From: Runella defluvii | Lineage (GTDB): Bacteria; Bacteroidota; Bacteroidia; Cytophagales; Spirosomataceae | DNA length: 64,000 bases | Direction: 5' to 3' | Assembly: GCF_014195535.1 (NCBI RefSeq) | Contig: NZ_JACIBY010000003.1 | Coordinates: 1-64,000 of the forward strand | In this document: in pieces, positions 34,586-43,132 of the stretch | Layout: each line of letters starts with the position of its first letter | Position numbering within the stretch: position 1 is the stretch's first letter | The notes under the pieces: model-generated | Told to the model about the DNA's origin: nothing | Database searches by the model: none | Seen by the model: the letters and a program-made list of their open reading frames with translations, nothing else | Made by a program: the position numbers and the translations under genes

Positions 34586-35617
34586 CTAATTGACTTTCAC
34601 AAACTCTACCCGACGGTTTTCAGCTTTTCCTTCAAAAGTAGTGTTAGGCGCAAGCGGCTTGGTTTCGCCGTATCCTCTGGTGCTCAATCGACTGCCGTCG
34701 ATGCCCATTGTAATCAATTGATTCTTGACCGAAAAGGCGCGCGCTTCTGAAAGCTTGAGGTTGCTGGTGTCGTCCCCATCAGCATCTGTATGTCCACCGA
34801 TTTCTACTTTTAGGGCCGAATTTTCTTTCAATATTTTGGCAATGGCGTTCAATTCCCCCATCGAGGTAGGCTTGATGATTGATTTGTTAACGTCGAAATT
34901 GATACCGTGCGAAATGTATTTTCCGTCGGTAAAAGCTTTCCCAATTAAGTTTTGGTCTCCCCCTGCGGCCAATTTGAAATTTTTAAAAGCCATGGGTTTT
35001 CCGTCGCTGTAATCTCCGCTGACCAGCAAGGTAGTAGCTTTAAACTCCACCTCAGGGACGGTCAATACCCGATTTTGGTTGGCATAAACTTTAATTTGTC
35101 CTCCCTTGACCGCAACAGCGTAATGAATCCATTTGTTGAAGAAGTCATCTCCCAATAAGTCCTTTGGATTATCGCCATTGAGCTGGGTACCTGGGCCATA
35201 AAAAGTGGTGTAATCGCGGGAAGTTTCTATTGTTACGCTGGCTTCATCGCCATTCATAAGCATAATGCGAATGCCTGGGTTGCTGTCATAACCCGCATCC
35301 AAATAAGCATCAAATTCGATGGTGTATTCTTTGGGCAAATAAGCGGGCGTCTTTACCCTTGGAGCTAACTTGGTATAAAATTTTGTGATAAAAAATGCTT
35401 TTTCGTCCCCCGATTTGTTGACGACTGCTTGCCCTTCTTTTAGTTTCCAATGAGTACCAAATTCGCCTTCTTGACTATCGGTAAAATCATCTGAAAAAAT
35501 AATTTTATCACCTGCCACAAAATCATAGTTTTGATAGGCGCGCAGGTCTTGAGCGAATAGCCCCCTGCCCCCCATTGGGGGAATTGTTAGGAGTAAGAAA
35601 ATAATTACTTTTTTCAT
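34586..35617 (-). CDS. OmpA-domain envelope protein, last gene of the six-gene operon
   Basis: 343 residues. The signal peptide carries an embedded GC-rich repeat (IPPMGGRGLFA just before the cleavage site). Residues ~25-220 look like a concanavalin/LamG-type beta-sandwich (DFVAGDKIIFSDDFTDSQEG, YTIEFDAYLDAGYDSNPG, WIHYAVAVKGGQIKVYANQN). The C-terminal ~110 residues are an OmpA peptidoglycan-binding domain (LKVEIGGHTDADGDD, LSEARAFSVKNQL, GYGETKP, KAENRRVEFVK). It would sit in the outer membrane or periplasm, gripping the cell wall. Its paralogue, at 40963-42069, is the first gene of the same operon. Confidence 0.82.
   Translation of the reverse strand: MKKVIIFLLLTIPPMGGRGLFAQDLRAYQNYDFVAGDKIIFSDDFTDSQEGEFGTHWKLKEGQAVVNKSGDEKAFFITKFYTKLAPRVKTPAYLPKEYTIEFDAYLDAGYDSNPGIRIMLMNGDEASVTIETSRDYTTFYGPGTQLNGDNPKDLLGDDFFNKWIHYAVAVKGGQIKVYANQNRVLTVPEVEFKATTLLVSGDYSDGKPMAFKNFKLAAGGDQNLIGKAFTDGKYISHGINFDVNKSIIKPTSMGELNAIAKILKENSALKVEIGGHTDADGDDTSNLKLSEARAFSVKNQLITMGIDGSRLSTRGYGETKPLAPNTTFEGKAENRRVEFVKVN
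35561..35583. repeat. 23-nt GC-rich repeat inside the OmpA signal peptide
   Basis: The + strand reads CCCCCTGCCCCCCATTGGGG and onward. Its reverse complement is identical over 23 bases to 61321-61343, which lies in the signal peptide of the HupE-like gene in a different reading frame. Shorter relatives lie at 48508-48526 and 49299-49362. Confidence 0.85.
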
Positions 35618-35665
35618 GTGATTTGATTGTTTTTTGATTTTTAAAACTTGCTAAGAGTTTGGGAA

Positions 35666-36676
35666 TCAATTGGCTTTCATAGCTCTGAATTTTCCATTTA
35701 GGCGTCCTCGGGCTTTTTGACCATTGGCATCCCCTGCATACACAATGGTGTTGATATAGCCTTCTATGTAGGTGCTGTCCTCATGCGTAATCCTAACACC
35801 TCCGTCACAAATCATATCTTCGTTGGTGTCTCCACAACCTACTCCCAGCTGAAGACCAACGACCATATTGACCCCACTTTTTTCGGCGCTTAAATCAAAC
35901 GAACCAGCTCCTAATCCTCGATAGGCAATGGCAAGCAGGTAGTTGCCGTTCACGATGTTTTTACTCCCATTGTCTTCTGTGTCAATAGCTTCAAGGGCTA
36001 AGTTGCTAAAGCGAAGGACTGAGAGGTTTCGATTTGGGTCATAGATGTACATGGCGCTGGCCGTAAGCCCATTGATAGAGTACCCTTTCTGTTTAATGGC
36101 GTTTACCGCTTGTTGGGGTAGCATTTTGCTATCAATACTTGTCAGTTTTGTAACAAACTTGGCATTGATGATGCCCATATCTGGTATGTGTAGCGTAAAA
36201 AAGGTTTCGTTTTGGGAAAAATAAATAGTTTTAAGGAGTTGTACTTTGGGCAAATTGGGCTCTGTTGGGGTTAAATCAACCGATATAATCATTTTTTTGT
36301 TGGCGGGTGCAGCAGCGGGAGCTGTGTAAGAAGCAGTCAGACCGTTTGAAGCGATTCGACCACCTCCTTCCACAATCCGCCAGTTAGTTACCCGATAAGG
36401 ACTTGTTTCTCCGCTCGGTAGTTTAATGGTCTGTCCTTTACGGCGGAGTTCAGGCGTCTCGTCGTCGGGGTTAGCTTTAGGTAGAATAAACAAGTCGATG
36501 CTTAATTGACAAGATTCAGAGGCTTCTAATAGCCCCTTGTCCGAAACCAAGGAAAGCTTAAATGCTTTACTGGCAATGACTTCGTCCCACATTTCTTTGG
36601 TCCAGCCCTCGGGAGTTTGCCCTCTAACTTCCAATAAGGAGATGCTTAAAAGGAGAAAAAAAATCACTCTTTTCAT
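35666..36676 (-). CDS. hypothetical exported protein (operon gene 5)
   Basis: 336 residues; I recognise no family. A signal peptide is clear (RVIFFLLLSISLLEVRGQ). The mature part begins TPEGWTKEMWDEV and is beta-rich, with an immunoglobulin-like stretch near residues 55-135 (YRVTNWRIVEGGGRIASNG, TASYTAPAAAPANKKMIISV). The cysteines GCGDTNEDMIC may form a disulphide. The C-terminus (TYIEGYINTIVY, ARGRLNGKFRAMK) resembles the end of the next upstream protein (FIEGTFEG, IKGHFKVRR), suggesting a shared terminal domain. The gene is 19 bp from 36696 and 48 bp from the OmpA gene. Confidence 0.7.
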   Translation of the reverse strand: MKRVIFFLLLSISLLEVRGQTPEGWTKEMWDEVIASKAFKLSLVSDKGLLEASESCQLSIDLFILPKANPDDETPELRRKGQTIKLPSGETSPYRVTNWRIVEGGGRIASNGLTASYTAPAAAPANKKMIISVDLTPTEPNLPKVQLLKTIYFSQNETFFTLHIPDMGIINAKFVTKLTSIDSKMLPQQAVNAIKQKGYSINGLTASAMYIYDPNRNLSVLRFSNLALEAIDTEDNGSKNIVNGNYLLAIAYRGLGAGSFDLSAEKSGVNMVVGLQLGVGCGDTNEDMICDGGVRITHEDSTYIEGYINTIVYAGDANGQKARGRLNGKFRAMKAN

Positions 36677-36695
36677 AAATATTGATTGTTTTGGA

Positions 36696-37967
36696 TTAAT
36701 ACCTATCTTTTTGCCTTCTTACTTTAAAATGCCCTTTGATATGAGCGTCGGGTCGTTTTTGTTGGTCTGTGCCAATGGGTTCATGGATTTTGTAACCCAC
36801 TTTAACGTCCCCTTCGAATGTACCTTCGATAAAGCCACCTACGGGGTCATAACTGGTGATTTTGATGGTAACTCCGTTGGAGTCAAAGCTATATTCGCAG
36901 CCATTCCAACAATTTATGCCTCCACGAAAAGAAGATTTTTCACTCCCTGGGAAGGTCTCAAACTGCCCCGTTTGTCGAATAAATGGAATCGTAATATCCA
37001 GAAAACCAGCACTGGTATAGGTTTTAAAATCGGAGTCTTCGGAAATTAAAATACGAGTGATGGCATTTTCGGTAATGGCACGATTGGGATGATTGTTTCG
37101 TAAATACCCAAACTGATTATCCACCGATGGCTTTAAACGAACGGTTCGCTGGTTAAAATCTCCGCCGTTGAGCGTGAATTCAATCTCGTTAGTTCCTGCC
37201 AAAGGCTTTGCCAGCGTTTTCTCCATCGGAGGTGCTTGGCTTGGGTTAGGAATAGGGATTTTATTTTCACCCATCAAGTCTTTAAGTGCTTTTAAATCAG
37301 TGTTTTTTAAGAAAAAATCAAGTACTGTCGGTGACCCTTTCACCAAGATTAATATACTTTGGATTTGGGTCATGGGAACGGTAAAACTGGGCGGCATCTC
37401 AAATCGATACAGCGTTTGGCCATCGTCAAGCGGGGTTGTTTTAGCAACTTTCCAACCTTTTCCCATGCACAAGCGAGCGTCGTGCGGACCCACCATCACA
37501 AAGGGAAATGGAGGTATTGGCTTGGGATGAAGGGAACCTTGAGTAGTCAGCTCGTTTTCGAACGCATTTACATAAACGTCTATTTCACATTCCGTTTCGT
37601 CCATCATTTTTTGGATGCCAGCCATGTCAACGGCAATGGTGCGCCACTTGTTCTTTTCATCCTCGCTTACATTTTTACGCACGTATCGAATTTTAAACTC
37701 ATGCGAAAAAAATGAGCTGTAGCCCACGCTACCATTATGAAACCACGTGTCGCCGTCGGTATCTGATTCGCGTTCGATTGCCCAATTTTCCAACTGATGT
37801 GGAAGCGCATTTTTGATAATGCTTTTCACCCGTTGGCTTTCGGCAGTTTCAATGGCCAAAGCGGGGCGGCCTTCTTGGGCATGGGCCTGAAAACAAACGA
37901 AGACTATTCCCCAATGAAAGAGAAAAGACGCTTTAAGCTGAAGAAAACGGTAATAACTCTGAGGCAT
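36696..37967 (-). CDS. hypothetical exported protein (operon gene 4)
   Basis: 423 residues without a recognised family. A signal peptide ends near FQAHAQEGRP. The first half has mixed helix/strand (VKSIIKNALPHQLENWAIER, WRTIAVDMAGIQKMMDETE); a proline-rich joint lies near residue 245 (IPIPNPSQAPPMEKT). The second half is beta-rich with INCWNGCEYSFDSNG and ends FIEGTFEGDVKV...HIKGHFKVRRQK, like its downstream neighbour. The N-terminal half may be a ligand-binding domain and the C-terminal part a surface or assembly domain; both are guesses. Spacing to its neighbours is 21 and 19 bp. Confidence 0.7.
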   Translation of the reverse strand: MPQSYYRFLQLKASFLFHWGIVFVCFQAHAQEGRPALAIETAESQRVKSIIKNALPHQLENWAIERESDTDGDTWFHNGSVGYSSFFSHEFKIRYVRKNVSEDEKNKWRTIAVDMAGIQKMMDETECEIDVYVNAFENELTTQGSLHPKPIPPFPFVMVGPHDARLCMGKGWKVAKTTPLDDGQTLYRFEMPPSFTVPMTQIQSILILVKGSPTVLDFFLKNTDLKALKDLMGENKIPIPNPSQAPPMEKTLAKPLAGTNEIEFTLNGGDFNQRTVRLKPSVDNQFGYLRNNHPNRAITENAITRILISEDSDFKTYTSAGFLDITIPFIRQTGQFETFPGSEKSSFRGGINCWNGCEYSFDSNGVTIKITSYDPVGGFIEGTFEGDVKVGYKIHEPIGTDQQKRPDAHIKGHFKVRRQKDRY

Positions 37968-37988
37968 AGTATTGAAAATAAATAAATG

Positions 37989-40022
37989 TCAATCAACTCC
38001 TGGGGTAAATTTCCAGGCCTGTGAAGGTGTGAGTGGGGCAATTCCTTTGGCGGCAGAGATGCCAAATTCAATTTTCCCCTCGCTTTTTAAGCCCAAATCA
38101 CCGCCGTTAGTCGAAATTTTTCCCGACAATGAAGCCGTAGCTTCCCCCTTTAAACCTGCATCCACAATCCCTTTATTACCAGTGATGGTGATAAATTCGA
38201 CGACCTTTCCACCTACGCTCAAGCCACCTACTTCTTTTTCAGCTTTTAGTCCCGCTTGTAATTCGAGTTCATCTTCGCCCCAATCGTCTCCCCACGTTAG
38301 CTCTAACCCGAGCGTTCCTTTGACCCCTGGGCTGGGGGTATTGATTGAAAAGTTGATTTTTTCGCAATTCGCTTCCGATTCTATCACTCCCGCGTCGATA
38401 TTCCACGTAGGCAGGGGGCATTCGTCGTCATCTTCCCAAAGTTCGAGCTTGTGAGTTCTCATCAATCGTTGTACTTGTTCCGTAATGACTGAGTCCTCCT
38501 CAATTTTCTCTTCTACTTCGCAAAATGTATTGGCGGCATTGCTTGCCCACGCAGCCCAACTGGCATGGGCCAACCCATATTGGTACATCAGTTGGGCGGC
38601 TTCTTTGCGGCGCGTATTGGCCAACTGATGGAGCTGGGGGTTTTTGAGTGCCATCACGTAGCGGTCGGTTTTGGACTCGTACGACCTTATGTCGTTGGTA
38701 GTGTTTTTATACAAACTCAGCCATGCTGAATAAAAATACTGGTGGTGATTATTCAACAACTTTTGAACATTTTGACAGTACTTATTACGCTCTTGCTCTT
38801 GGCAGCCTTCATTATCGCCGCACTTTTGGGCACTGGTTTCGTAAGCTCGTTTGGCAGCCATAAACTTTTCGTTCATTTGCAAGTAAGACCCCTTTGTTTC
38901 GTTGTTAAAACGGCGCGTGAAGGAAATGGAACGATTGCTAAAGAGCTGTTCATAATAGTCAAGGGCTGCCAGCTCTTTGGTATAAGGGTAAGGGACAACG
39001 ATATGATTATCAGTTACTTTTACTTTGGCTTGTTCTTGCCATTGCGTTTCGAGGGTACTCAACGAAGCCATCACGCGCTCAATTCGTTGGTGATTTTCGT
39101 CCACCAACGAAGTGTGAAAGCCTTCAATAATCCGTTCGTTTTGCATCGTTTTGAGCAAGTTACTACTGTATTCGGCGGGAGGTTCAGGAAAATGAAGCCC
39201 ACTGGCGGCGTTTCCTCCAAAAGGCCGCTCTTCGTAATCTATGAGGGGAAGCACGTCGTTTACGGCGGGTAAAGTTGTGCTTTCGTTCATTCCTTCGTTT
39301 TGATTGACTTTCGCTATTTTTTTAGCCTGGTCATCCTTTTTTTGTATGGCACCTGCAAATGTCATTTTTTTAGACCAAGCCAGTTTACGCCAGCGGTCTG
39401 CTTCTGTATTTTGGCCTCGTGCTTCTGCAATCGTCGCTAAACCATTCATCGCATGGTAGAGGTTGGGCGCGATTAACAGTGCATTTTCAAAGTGTTTTTT
39501 CCCCGTTGTAAAATCCCCTACCGAAGTAGCAACCCAACCGAGGTTAGCCAGTAATGTAGGGTTTTGAGGTGTTTGTTTTCGGGCATATAACAAAATTTTG
39601 TACGACAATAAATAGGCGTCGATGTTCTTGAGGCATACGCCTAAATTGCGGTAAATAGTCGTGTCAATTCGGTTTCTTTCGGCAGCCATTGCATACAAGT
39701 AAACGGCGGCATACGAACTTCCTTTCAAGAAAAAAAGAGTGGCTAAATCGGTTAACTCACTGCCATTGGCGCTACTGATGTTTCGGTCTAGCTCTATTCT
39801 AAAATTTCTATTTTTTTTATCTAAAAACGCCACAGCAATCCCTTTAGATTGGAAAATCAATTTGGTGAGAACCTCCTCCGTAGGGGTTTTGATTTGGTCA
39901 TAATGCAAGCTGCTATTTTCTTTGAGCGGGCGTTCTTCGGAATCTTTGACCGCATCCCACACGTACTGTGCTTGTACACTTACTCCAATTAAGGTTAGAT
40001 AAAAGACGAATAAAGTTTTCAT
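37989..40022 (-). CDS. exported TPR protein with beta-rich C-terminal domain (operon gene 3)
   Basis: 677 residues, the largest product of the operon. A signal peptide (TLFVFYLTLIGVSVQAQ) is followed by TPR-like helices at about 90-220 (YRNLGVCLKNIDAYLLSYKI, NPTLLANLGWVATSVGDFTT, GLATIAEARGQNTEADRWRK). A long helical middle contains CGDNEGCQEQERNKYC. The last ~115 residues are a repetitive glycine-rich beta region (GTLGLELTWGDD, GLKAEKEVGGLSVGGKVVEF, ASLSGKISTNGGDLGLKSEG) that resembles half of a barrel or a beta-solenoid. It could be the scaffold of an envelope complex with the two OmpA proteins. No close family is recognised. Confidence 0.72.
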   Translation of the reverse strand: MKTLFVFYLTLIGVSVQAQYVWDAVKDSEERPLKENSSLHYDQIKTPTEEVLTKLIFQSKGIAVAFLDKKNRNFRIELDRNISSANGSELTDLATLFFLKGSSYAAVYLYAMAAERNRIDTTIYRNLGVCLKNIDAYLLSYKILLYARKQTPQNPTLLANLGWVATSVGDFTTGKKHFENALLIAPNLYHAMNGLATIAEARGQNTEADRWRKLAWSKKMTFAGAIQKKDDQAKKIAKVNQNEGMNESTTLPAVNDVLPLIDYEERPFGGNAASGLHFPEPPAEYSSNLLKTMQNERIIEGFHTSLVDENHQRIERVMASLSTLETQWQEQAKVKVTDNHIVVPYPYTKELAALDYYEQLFSNRSISFTRRFNNETKGSYLQMNEKFMAAKRAYETSAQKCGDNEGCQEQERNKYCQNVQKLLNNHHQYFYSAWLSLYKNTTNDIRSYESKTDRYVMALKNPQLHQLANTRRKEAAQLMYQYGLAHASWAAWASNAANTFCEVEEKIEEDSVITEQVQRLMRTHKLELWEDDDECPLPTWNIDAGVIESEANCEKINFSINTPSPGVKGTLGLELTWGDDWGEDELELQAGLKAEKEVGGLSVGGKVVEFITITGNKGIVDAGLKGEATASLSGKISTNGGDLGLKSEGKIEFGISAAKGIAPLTPSQAWKFTPGVD

Positions 40023-40032
40023 AATGAGTGTC

Positions 40033-40947
40033 TTATAGTTCCTTGAGCCAAACTTCGGCTATTTTACGCAATTCCATAGTCGCAGGTTTACCCATACGAA
40101 AGCACTGTTTCCAGATAGAAGATTTGCGGCGATAGTCGTCGTTTACGAATTCACGACGACCATTTTTTTGTTCAACCTTCGCCTCAAAATCAACGTCGGT
40201 CGATTCATCCAAAAACTGCTGAAGCTGTGCTTTGATGTTTGCTTTGTAATTTTTTTTGCCGTCGATTTCGGCATTTTTTTCTACAATAGTACCAATGCGC
40301 TGATTGACCTCTGATTTGGCTCGGATGGTGGCATACTTTTTGGCAAACTCTGTTTTGTTGGTTTGAAACAACGGTTTAATCGCCAGCATTGCTTCCAAAT
40401 CTCCCACCATTTGTTTAATTCCCTTCATTTCGGCGGTGTAAGTGGCTTTTCCTTCGGGGGTGTCACCGTACGGATTGGGCTTTTCTAAGACAGGTTTTAG
40501 TCCATCTAGCATCTGTTGTTGTCCTTTAAAATACTCGTCGTTCAGTATTCCAGCCTTGATCGTCTCGGTGATTTCGCTGAGCGATTCGTTGTATTTTTCG
40601 GCATAGAATTCTTTTAGTTCGGACGAATTAGGGTCGGTACCTTGTTTTTGAGCATCCAAACTTTTTCCTAAATCAGCGACAAAAGCCGAGGAGTTGACGT
40701 ACGTTTTGGCAAACGTTCCTACGACACGGGCCATGGCGGCTTGTTCGGCAGCGGGCAATTTACTGCCAAGGTCTTTCACTTCTTTTGGAATGTAAAATTG
40801 AAAACTGGGAAAGGTATTCATGGCAGCAAGCTCCACAATTTTTTCTTTAAATTCGGGTACGTTGACTTTATATTTTGCCAAATCATCCCAAAAACGAAAG
40901 GCTGAAAAAGTGACTAAAATGATGACTGTATAAGTGGTTTTTTTCAT
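40033..40947 (-). CDS. hypothetical exported helical protein (operon gene 2)
   Basis: 304 residues, unrecognised. An N-terminal hydrophobic stretch (TYTVIILVTFSAF) could be a signal peptide or a membrane anchor. The remainder is Lys/Glu-rich and predicted to be almost all helix (VPEFKEKIVELAAMNTFPSF, LKEFYAEKYNESLSEITETI, NYKANIKAQLQQFLDESTDV). It looks like a periplasmic coiled-coil or helical-bundle component. It is 15 bp from the first OmpA gene and 10 bp from the TPR gene. Confidence 0.68.
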   Translation of the reverse strand: MKKTTYTVIILVTFSAFRFWDDLAKYKVNVPEFKEKIVELAAMNTFPSFQFYIPKEVKDLGSKLPAAEQAAMARVVGTFAKTYVNSSAFVADLGKSLDAQKQGTDPNSSELKEFYAEKYNESLSEITETIKAGILNDEYFKGQQQMLDGLKPVLEKPNPYGDTPEGKATYTAEMKGIKQMVGDLEAMLAIKPLFQTNKTEFAKKYATIRAKSEVNQRIGTIVEKNAEIDGKKNYKANIKAQLQQFLDESTDVDFEAKVEQKNGRREFVNDDYRRKSSIWKQCFRMGKPATMELRKIAEVWLKEL

Positions 40948-40962
40948 GATTAGGGGTGATTT

Positions 40963-42069
40963 TTAGAGTTTTACAAATTCTACGCGACGATTTTCGGCTT
41001 TTCCCTCAAAAGTAGTATTGTCACTAATGGGCTTGGTTTTGCCGTAACCTTTGGTGGTAAGTTTGGTGCCATCTGCTCCGAGCGAAACCAGTTTTTCTTT
41101 CACGGCATCGGCTCTTTCTTGGGATAGTTTTAGATTGGCCGCTTCGTTGCCATCGGCATCGGTATGCCCACCAATTTCAAATTTTAATTCGGGGTGTTCT
41201 TTCATCATCGCGATCATCGTATTGAGCGTTCCCATGCTTTCGGGTTTGATGGTCGCCTTGGCAACGTCAAAATGGATGCCCCGTGCGACAAATTTCCCAT
41301 CGGTCGTTAGTGTTTTATAGGGGTCAACGCCTCCAGCAGCAATGCGAAAATTTTTCAAGAACAACTGCGAACTCATTTCGTACGTACTTCCATCGGCCAC
41401 TATCTCGATGTTAAAGGCTTGTCCACTTTCGATAGGGGCGTTCAAAACGCGTTCGCTGTTTAGATAGACCTTCAATGATTTTTCGGTAACCGCCATCGAA
41501 ACGTGCACCCATTTGTCGCAGAGGTCTTCATAAATATATTCGCTGTCTGCTATTTTTTTGCCACCCTTGTATTGCCCTTTGAAAGATTTAAACTCAACAT
41601 TACCAATGGAATAGAGGTAAATGCTTTCTTCAAAGTCGCCGAGTTTTTCTCGTACGCTGTCCCATTCTTTGTCGGTAGCAAATTGAATCAGTAATTTGTC
41701 GCCATCGCTGTTGCCGTCGCCGATGGCTTGTGCAAAAGGTTTGGTGTTGTGCCGCCACAAATAATCAAACTCGACCGTGAATCGGCTGGTACCGATAAGG
41801 TTTTTATTTTTGGCCATGCGAGGATAAGCTTTGGGGGAAGCATCCAAGAAACCCATGACCAATTCGCCGTTAATTTTGGCGATTTCGATTTTCCCACTGC
41901 TAATCATCCAATGCGATGGAATTTCGTCAGAACTTTCGCCCGTAAAGTTGTCTTCAAACAATACCTTATCCCCTGGGACAAAGTCAAATTTTGCGTACGA
42001 TTTTTCCGAAACTTGGGCAAATAATGGGCTGTAACCAAGGAAAATTGCAAAGAGAAGGTTTTTTTTCAT
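40963..42069 (-). CDS. OmpA-domain envelope protein, first gene of the six-gene operon
   Basis: 368 residues. The signal peptide (NLLFAIFLGYSPLFAQ) precedes a beta-sandwich domain (FDFVPGDKVLFEDNFTGESS, RFTVEFDYLWRHN, DKWVHVSMAVTEKSLKVYLN) and a C-terminal OmpA domain (LKFEIGGHTDADGNE, LSQERADAVKEKL, GYGKTKP, KAENRRVEFVKL). It is clearly paralogous to 34586-35617 across its whole length. The frame is open to 42183, but the ATG at 42069 starts the signal peptide. The PAS-LuxR regulator gene is divergent 121 bp away. Confidence 0.84.
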   Translation of the reverse strand: MKKNLLFAIFLGYSPLFAQVSEKSYAKFDFVPGDKVLFEDNFTGESSDEIPSHWMISSGKIEIAKINGELVMGFLDASPKAYPRMAKNKNLIGTSRFTVEFDYLWRHNTKPFAQAIGDGNSDGDKLLIQFATDKEWDSVREKLGDFEESIYLYSIGNVEFKSFKGQYKGGKKIADSEYIYEDLCDKWVHVSMAVTEKSLKVYLNSERVLNAPIESGQAFNIEIVADGSTYEMSSQLFLKNFRIAAGGVDPYKTLTTDGKFVARGIHFDVAKATIKPESMGTLNTMIAMMKEHPELKFEIGGHTDADGNEAANLKLSQERADAVKEKLVSLGADGTKLTTKGYGKTKPISDNTTFEGKAENRRVEFVKL

Positions 42070-42145
42070 TGTTTTAAAAGTAGGTTTAAACGACGTTCTA
42101 AAACTAGGAAAAGCCCTTGCGCCTGTCAATGGCACATTTGTGCTA

Positions 42146-42173
42146 TTGAATTGCTCGAAAATACCTATATTTC
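42146..42173 (+). promoter_or_regulatory. possible promoter of the PAS-LuxR regulator
   Basis: A TTG at 42146-42148, a 17-base gap and TATATTTC at 42166-42173 are one mismatch from the TAnnTTTG box, 17 bases before the ATG at 42191. The 121-bp divergent gap should also hold the promoter of the OmpA operon, which I could not pinpoint. Confidence 0.35.
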
Positions 42174-42190
42174 GTAAAAACACCTTGACT

Positions 42191-43000
42191 ATGAGCGATT
42201 TGCTACGGTTTCGAAATGAGATTAAACAGATTTATAAAAAGCTGAAAAGCTTTTATGAATATTTGCCGAGAGATTCGGCGTTGGATTCGTACATCGACCA
42301 ATTTTCATTTACCGAAACTATTGAGCGCATCTATGCCGTAGGGCCGTATTGTTGGTTTATTTCGGACATGAAAAGCGCCAAATGGGTGAAAGTCGGAGGA
42401 GCCATTGAGCAAATGACGGGCTATTCAAAAGACGAACTTACCAACGCTTCCTTTATTCAGGCAGCTCGCTTCACTACCCCCGAGCAACTCATGGCGACGG
42501 TTCAATCGGCCGAGCTTTTTTGGCACTATTTTTATTCGCAACCCGTCGATTACCGTAAAAATGTTAAATCGTCGCATACGTATCAGTTTTTGCGTAAAAA
42601 CGGTACTTCATTTCATGCGCTTCAACAAAGCTCCACGTTGTTTTTTGATAACTTGGGCAACGGTGTCTTTCAATTTGACCTCATTACCGACATCTCTCAC
42701 CTGGACCCAATCCCCAAACTTCGTTTTTTTCTACTCGACACGAATAATCCTGAACACATGAAAAATATTCCCATACACGAAGGGATTATTCGTAAAACCC
42801 AATCACTTCCCATTAGCCCTTCCGAAAAACGGGTACTTGAGCTGATTGCCCAAGGAAAAAGTATTAAAGTAATTGCGGCCGAGCTTGGCATTAGTGAAAA
42901 TACGGTCAAGCACCACCGCACCAATATGTTTGTCAAATGTGAGGTCAAAAACATGGCCGAACTGACCGCTAAAGCATTAACAATGGGCTGGTTTGAGTAA
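42191..43000 (+). CDS. PAS-domain LuxR-type transcriptional regulator
   Basis: 269 residues. An N-terminal helical stretch is followed by a PAS-like domain (YCWFISDMKSAKWVKVGGAI with EQMTGYSKDEL, then YQFLRKNGTSFHALQQSSTL), and a C-terminal LuxR/GerE helix-turn-helix (SPSEKRVLELIAQGKSIKVI, ISENTVKHHRTNMFVKCEVK). No receiver domain is present, so it probably senses a ligand or redox state through PAS. It is transcribed divergently from the six-gene envelope operon and is its prime candidate regulator. The ATG at 42191 is favoured over the one at 42140. Confidence 0.83.
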   Translation: MSDLLRFRNEIKQIYKKLKSFYEYLPRDSALDSYIDQFSFTETIERIYAVGPYCWFISDMKSAKWVKVGGAIEQMTGYSKDELTNASFIQAARFTTPEQLMATVQSAELFWHYFYSQPVDYRKNVKSSHTYQFLRKNGTSFHALQQSSTLFFDNLGNGVFQFDLITDISHLDPIPKLRFFLLDTNNPEHMKNIPIHEGIIRKTQSLPISPSEKRVLELIAQGKSIKVIAAELGISENTVKHHRTNMFVKCEVKNMAELTAKALTMGWFE

Positions 43001-43103
43001 CATAATTGATGGAATTTGAGGATGTGTTGATGTTCCAAAAGTAGTGGGTGAAAAAATGTTTTTTCTCCACCAAAAGGGGGAATTTTGTTTGGTAGGTAAT
43101 GCC

Positions 43104-43111
43104 TAATTTTG
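43104..43111 (+). promoter_or_regulatory. TAATTTTG promoter -7 box
   Basis: TAATTTTG matches TAnnTTTG 21 bases before the histidine kinase ATG at 43133; TTTTG at 43083-43087 lies 16 bases upstream as a possible -33 element. Confidence 0.5.
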
Positions 43112-43132
43112 AGCAGCATAAGATGCATCCAT

